From: Capra hircus
Taxonomy: Eukaryota; Chordata; Mammalia; Artiodactyla; Bovidae
Assembly (NCBI RefSeq): GCF_001704415.2
Contig: NC_030826.1
Location: 57,555,362 to 57,619,361, forward strand
Length of the DNA stretch: 64,000 nt
Reading direction: 5' to 3'
Part shown: positions 63,720 to 64,000 of the stretch, piece after piece
How positions within the stretch are numbered: position 1 is the stretch's first letter
Layout of the letters: each line of letters begins with the position of its first letter
Program-made: the position numbers and the translations under genes
Notes under the pieces: generated by a model
Databases searched by the model: none
What the model saw: the letters and a program-made list of their open reading frames with translations, nothing else
Told to the model about the DNA's origin: nothing

Positions 63720-64000
63720 GGGACTTCCCTGGTGGTCCAGTGGTTCAGAATCCACCTTGCAATGCAGGGGACACAGGTTCGATCCCTGGTCTGGGAGCTA
63801 AGATCCCCCCTTCCATGGAACAGCTAAGTCCATGTGCCTCAACTACCCAGCCCACTCGCTCTGGAGCCCCCCAGCCGCCACCAGTGAGCCTGCATGCCAC
63901 CACTAGAGAGTCTGTGTCCATGTGGAAAAGACCCTGCCTGCCTGCACCTGAGACCTGGCAGAGCCAGCCCTGCTCTAGAGAAGGACAATAGCCTGCTTCT
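63720..64000 (+). mobile_element. CHR-type tRNA SINE, running to the window end
   Basis: GGACTTCCCTGGTGGTCCAG, TGCAATGCAGGGGACACAGG, GGTTCGATCCC B box, GGAGCTAAGATCCCCCCTTC, then the long body. The end of the element lies at or past the window edge. Confidence 0.9.

Larger units (their letters stand above)
23457..64000 (+). other. SLC39A11: Inferred SLC39A11 intron downstream of the exon (part)
   Basis: No downstream exon encoding the continuation of the helix (expected to begin AG-GGC for Glu-Gly) was recognised before the window end, so the rest is read as one intron. A short exon could still have been missed, because exons under 180 bp do not stand out by open frame alone. Confidence 0.65.

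Noticed and set aside
1..64000. A previously undescribed multi-gene system
   Set aside because: Only one exon of a known transporter and mobile-element remnants could be supported; nothing suggests a set of cooperating new genes.

Overview
This is vertebrate nuclear DNA from a ruminant of the cow family. The evidence is the very high density of ruminant-specific retroposons: Bov-tA and BovA/Bov-A2 SINEs, CHR-type tRNA SINEs, and BovB LINE copies with their (CTGAA)n tails, together with mammalian L1 3' ends, MLT1-like LTR remnants and hAT-like DNA transposon relics. Cattle is the most likely source, but sheep, goat, bison or yak cannot be excluded by eye. There is no operon structure, no dense coding and no prokaryotic signal.

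Only one protein-coding exon could be supported. It lies on the + strand at 23286-23456, 171 bp with canonical splice sites, and encodes an internal segment of the zinc transporter SLC39A11 (ZIP11). It covers the end of the variable loop and a transmembrane helix that finishes in the ZIP metal-site motif HN-I-P|E-G, with the intron splitting that motif. The rest of the window is read as the two flanking introns of this large gene.

Layout. 1-5.7 kb: a 90-bp minisatellite (five units), SINEs, and a Bov-A2 plus BovB pair inserted at the same target site. 5.9-8.35 kb: the longest mobile element, a 2.4-kb minus-strand BovB with a decayed endonuclease/reverse-transcriptase reading frame and an apparently inverted 5' end. 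8.4-23 kb: mostly unique intron with scattered SINEs, L1 fragments and one hAT-like relic. 23.2-23.75 kb: the exon, followed 95 bp later by a second hAT-like relic with visible terminal inverted repeats. 24-35 kb: an LTR-like fragment, SINEs, L1 ends, a perfect 17-bp hairpin and a third hAT-like copy. 35.6-36.8 kb: an inverted pair of MLT1-like segments that also share sequence outside the LTR. 37-49 kb: BovB scraps, SINEs, an L1-in-SINE nest, long unique stretches. 49.8-50.2 kb: a 310-bp CACA/CTCACA array. 51-52.3 kb: L1 fragments surrounding an unexplained 132-bp inverted duplication. 52.8-64 kb: SINE-in-L1 nests, a short BovB with a near-perfect target duplication, an L1 3' end, and SINEs up to the window end.

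Many open frames here are products of repeats: the 90-bp and dinucleotide arrays stay open in several frames because of their period or lack of stops, and SINE/BovB copies give recurring peptides. I found no credible new multi-gene system. The most unusual things are structural: the inverted duplications, the stacked insertions at one target, the 5'-inverted BovB, the hairpin and the minisatellite. Element family names come from recognition of sequence, not from a database search, and boundaries without a stated target duplication are good to roughly 5-20 bp.
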